This document shows, piece by piece, positions 34,261 to 36,702 of a DNA stretch of 36,702 nt. This stretch comes from an uncultured Clostridia bacterium. GTDB lineage: Bacteria; Bacillota; Clostridia; TANB77; CAG-508. The notes beneath the pieces were generated by a model, which had not been told where the DNA came from, did no database searches, and saw nothing but the letters and a program-made list of their open reading frames with translations. The stretch is taken from positions 1 to 36,702 of the forward strand of contig CAKPHJ010000013.1 of the NCBI GenBank assembly GCA_934157205.1, written 5' to 3'. Position 1 is the first letter of the stretch; each line of letters starts with the position of its first letter. Made by a program: the position numbers and the translations under genes.

Positions 34261-36450
34261 CTAATAACTTCTTAATAAATTCATAGTTGCTCTATTAAAT
34301 TTATTTACATAGTTTTTATTTAATAATTCATTATGACTTTTCACTTCTGGTAATTCTAATAACATTGATCTGGTATTTGCTACTGTTTTTGCCCATTGAA
34401 TAAAATAACCTTTTCCATATGTTCCTATATGAGTGTTCATGGAAAATTCATTTCTATAAAATGTTCCAATATAATTATCTCCTATTGTTTCATTTAACCA
34501 GCCATGAACATCTATAACTACATTTTCACTGCCTTGATTATTTAATATAAATTCTCTTAAAGCTCGTGCTTCATATGCTTGTAAAGGTTCAGTACCTGTA
34601 TAATTTCTAGAAGAATTATCAGCTTTAAAGCCAACTGGAAAGCATCTGTTCATATCTATTCCTTTATGTCCACTAGCTAAGCTATATACACTTGTACGAC
34701 CAGGTCCATTGTTTGTCCAACCATTATATTGCCCATCTGGATTTGATACTGGTATAATATATACTGTCCATTTGTCTACTAAATCTTCTGGCATATCTGT
34801 TTTTAGATATTTAAAAAACTCATTTGCCATGTATGTTAGTTCTCCGCCATCGTTACTGTAAGAATCTTCAAATCCATGTATTGAAAAGTTTAATATTAAA
34901 TGTTTTGATCCTTTTCCAATTTGATAATATTTTAAATCATATCCACCTGTACCTTTATACATTAAACCAGATTTCCCATATGTTCCTTCTTTTATGTTTT
35001 TACTTAAATTTATTGTATAAAACATTTGATTATCGTTATTTTGTGTTTGGGATAAAATTAATATTGAACCATTTTCTATTGTTCCTTGTACTGTTATTGA
35101 TAAATCTGGTTTACTTAATGGTGATATTATCCAACCATTTTTTTTGCTATCTTTTAATAACCATTTTTGCCCTTCTTGTCCAATATATTCTGATTGAACA
35201 ATTTTAGTTCCTTCTTTTATTTCATTGTTTTGTACTGTTAAACTTTTACCTGTATGTTTTGCTGTAATTTTATAAAATCCATTTGTGTATTCAAAGTTAA
35301 ATTTTTGTGCATAAGCATTTTGATAATAACTCCATATATCAATTTTTGCATTATTTTCCATGCTACTTCCTGCTACTTCTATTACTTTACTTGAATTACA
35401 ACCTACTGCAATTTTATAAGTTCCATTTTCACGTGTTTTTTCATTTTCACTTATATTATATGTATAGTACATTTGATTGTTATTGGGTTCAGTGCTTGAC
35501 AATACTAATATTGCACCATTTTCTATTGTTCCTTGTACTGTTATTGACAACTCTGGATTACTTAATGGTGATATTATCCAGCCATTTTTTTTGCTGTCTT
35601 TGAATATCCATTTTTGTCCTTGTTCACCAGTATATTCTGTTTGAACTATTTTTGCTTTTTCTTCTATTTTGTTATTTTCTACTGTTAAACTTTTTCCAGT
35701 ATGCATTGCTGTTATTTTATAAAATCCTTCTTTATATTCAAAATAGAATTTTTGAGCATCAGCATTTTGATAATAGCTCCAAATATCAACTTTTGCATTA
35801 TTTGATTTATTACTTCCTGCTACTTCTATTACTTTACTTGAATTACAACCAACTGCAATTTTATATATTCCATCTAAACGATTTCTTTCTTGTTCATTTA
35901 TATTGCATAAATAATACATTTGATTATTAGTAGGTGTTTCTTGTTCTTTGCTTGATAGAATTAATATTGAACCATTTTCTATTTTTTCATTTATGGTTAT
36001 TAATAAATCTGGATTACTTAATGGTGATATTATCCAACCATTTTTTTTGCTGTCTTTAAATATCCATTTTTGTCCTTCTTCTCCAGTATATTCTGATTGA
36101 ACTATTTTAGCTCCTTCTTCTATTTTGTTATTTTCTACTGTTAAGCTTTTTCCAGTATGCATTGCAGTTATTTTGTAAAAACCCTCTTTTTGATATTCAA
36201 AATAAAATTTCTGTGCATCAGCATTTTGATAATAACTCCAAATATCAACTTTTGCATTATTATTTTTGTTGCTTCCAGCAATTTCTATTACTTTGTCTGG
36301 ACTACTACCAACAGCTATTTTATATATACCGTTTTCTTTTGTTTTTTGTGTATACTCTCCATTTGCAGTAATTGCATAGAAATTTAAGCACAAACTAAAT
36401 GTAGCTGCTAATATTGCTATAGTTAAGCTTTTCTTTAAATATGTTTTCAT
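34261..36450 (-). CDS. Secreted M14-type zinc carboxypeptidase with three ricin-type repeats
   Basis: The 729-aa protein has a signal peptide (ends near TANGEY), three ricin-type repeats (about 38-475) highly similar to those of the next gene, and an M14 metallopeptidase domain (about 490-729). Zinc ligands are H and E in SIHGFED and H in VIDVHGWLN; substrate-binding R is in IDMNRCFP and the catalytic glutamate in MLLELPE. Such proteins cleave peptidoglycan stem peptides. The ATG at 36450 follows GGAGG by 8 nt; ATG 36468 precedes the site and is rejected. First gene of an operon with the glucosaminidase; both would bind the same wall glycan. Confidence 0.88.
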   Translation of the reverse strand: MKTYLKKSLTIAILAATFSLCLNFYAITANGEYTQKTKENGIYKIAVGSSPDKVIEIAGSNKNNNAKVDIWSYYQNADAQKFYFEYQKEGFYKITAMHTGKSLTVENNKIEEGAKIVQSEYTGEEGQKWIFKDSKKNGWIISPLSNPDLLITINEKIENGSILILSSKEQETPTNNQMYYLCNINEQERNRLDGIYKIAVGCNSSKVIEVAGSNKSNNAKVDIWSYYQNADAQKFYFEYKEGFYKITAMHTGKSLTVENNKIEEKAKIVQTEYTGEQGQKWIFKDSKKNGWIISPLSNPELSITVQGTIENGAILVLSSTEPNNNQMYYTYNISENEKTRENGTYKIAVGCNSSKVIEVAGSSMENNAKIDIWSYYQNAYAQKFNFEYTNGFYKITAKHTGKSLTVQNNEIKEGTKIVQSEYIGQEGQKWLLKDSKKNGWIISPLSKPDLSITVQGTIENGSILILSQTQNNDNQMFYTINLSKNIKEGTYGKSGLMYKGTGGYDLKYYQIGKGSKHLILNFSIHGFEDSYSNDGGELTYMANEFFKYLKTDMPEDLVDKWTVYIIPVSNPDGQYNGWTNNGPGRTSVYSLASGHKGIDMNRCFPVGFKADNSSRNYTGTEPLQAYEARALREFILNNQGSENVVIDVHGWLNETIGDNYIGTFYRNEFSMNTHIGTYGKGYFIQWAKTVANTRSMLLELPEVKSHNELLNKNYVNKFNRATMNLLRSY

Positions 36451-36482
36451 ATACAAAACCTCCACCATTTAAATCCGATTTT

Positions 36483-36511
36483 ATTTTAACATATGACAAA
36501 TTTAATGTCAA
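36483..36511 (-). promoter_or_regulatory. Promoter of the wall-hydrolase operon
   Basis: TTGACA (36506-36511), 17-nt spacer and TAAAAT (36483-36488) on the minus strand, about 30 bp before the start codon region. Confidence 0.75.
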
Positions 36512-36649
36512 TTTTTCTATTTTATTGTAGCATTTTAAAGTTACATAAGAATAATGGTTTAAATAAAATTAATATAAGAAAACATTGAAAATATAATTTT
36601 AAAATTCAATGACGAATGTGAATGAAAAAATTTTAGAAATTCTTACGAA

Positions 36650-36694
36650 ATTTTCTGGAAAGAGTTCGCGAATAGCGGAAGGGTGCCAGAAAAT
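36650..36694. other. GC-richer hairpin at the window edge
   Basis: ATTTTCTGG (36650-36658) pairs with CCAGAAAAT (36686-36694) around a GC-richer interior with the palindrome TTCGCGAA. The window ends 8 bp later, so it cannot be assigned. 36512-36649 shows nothing else. Confidence 0.3.
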
Positions 36695-36702
36695 AAGTTA
36701 GA

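Noticed and set aside
36650..36702. Known riboswitch (glycine or T-box type) at the right edge
   Set aside because: A stem and an AGAG...GAAGG resemblance exist, but core motifs do not match any class I can name and the window ends.

Overview
The window comes from a very AT-rich, low-GC Gram-positive chromosome, most likely an uncultured gut-type member of class Clostridia (Bacillota). The basis is codon and base composition, strong AGGAGG-type ribosome sites, the radA-disA pair, and prepilin-like surface proteins of the clostridial kind. The lineage is inferred, not proven.

Layout. (1) 72-8727 is an integrative mobilizable element inserted in the 3' end of tRNA-Gln. It carries a tyrosine integrase beside the tRNA, a MobV relaxase with a recognisable oriT, and a large multi-hairpin domain. 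Its cargo is a diversity-generating retroelement (DGR): reverse transcriptase, template repeat (TR), Avd, a MutS-domain-I-like accessory protein, and a prepilin-like target protein whose C-terminus holds the variable repeat (VR). (2) 8717-15415 is core chromosome: tRNA-Gln, tRNA-His, a cyclophilin, disA, radA, a small unknown gene, mtaB and mreB. (3) 15467-19795 is an insertion between the divergent mreB and tsaE genes. It is bounded by a 138-bp direct repeat that duplicates both promoters and contains an IS1634-like remnant, a GLUG-repeat prepilin-like gene and a miniature IS derivative. (4) 19815-28650 is core: tsaE-tsaB-rimI, a dCMP deaminase, obgE, trpS, a polyprenol-sugar/glycosyltransferase cluster and prs. 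(5) 28670-36450 holds surface and wall functions: a membrane-anchored unknown, a GC-rich foreign-looking small gene behind a consensus promoter, a cadherin-like anchored protein, and two secreted wall hydrolases that share ricin-type repeats.

Three observations stand out. First, radA (two sites), mtaB (two sites) and the GLUG prepilin gene (one site) each need a +1 shift. At every site one extra C sits directly before a GGT or GGA glycine codon, so the in-frame codon at the shift is CGG. I find no other in-frame CGG in any native-composition gene here. The cause is either +1 frameshifting or quadruplet decoding at CGG, or a very systematic sequence artefact. Second, the DGR shows clean adenine-specific TR-to-VR changes (9 of 10 substitutions), but its RT is inverted relative to the rest of the cassette and TR and VR differ by 15 nt. 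Third, both prepilin-like genes have the same leader plan: promoter, small ORF containing an (AC)n microsatellite, then a terminator. In one of the three repeat phases the small ORF ends inside the terminator's apical loop. This suggests a slippage-controlled attenuator for surface-protein expression.
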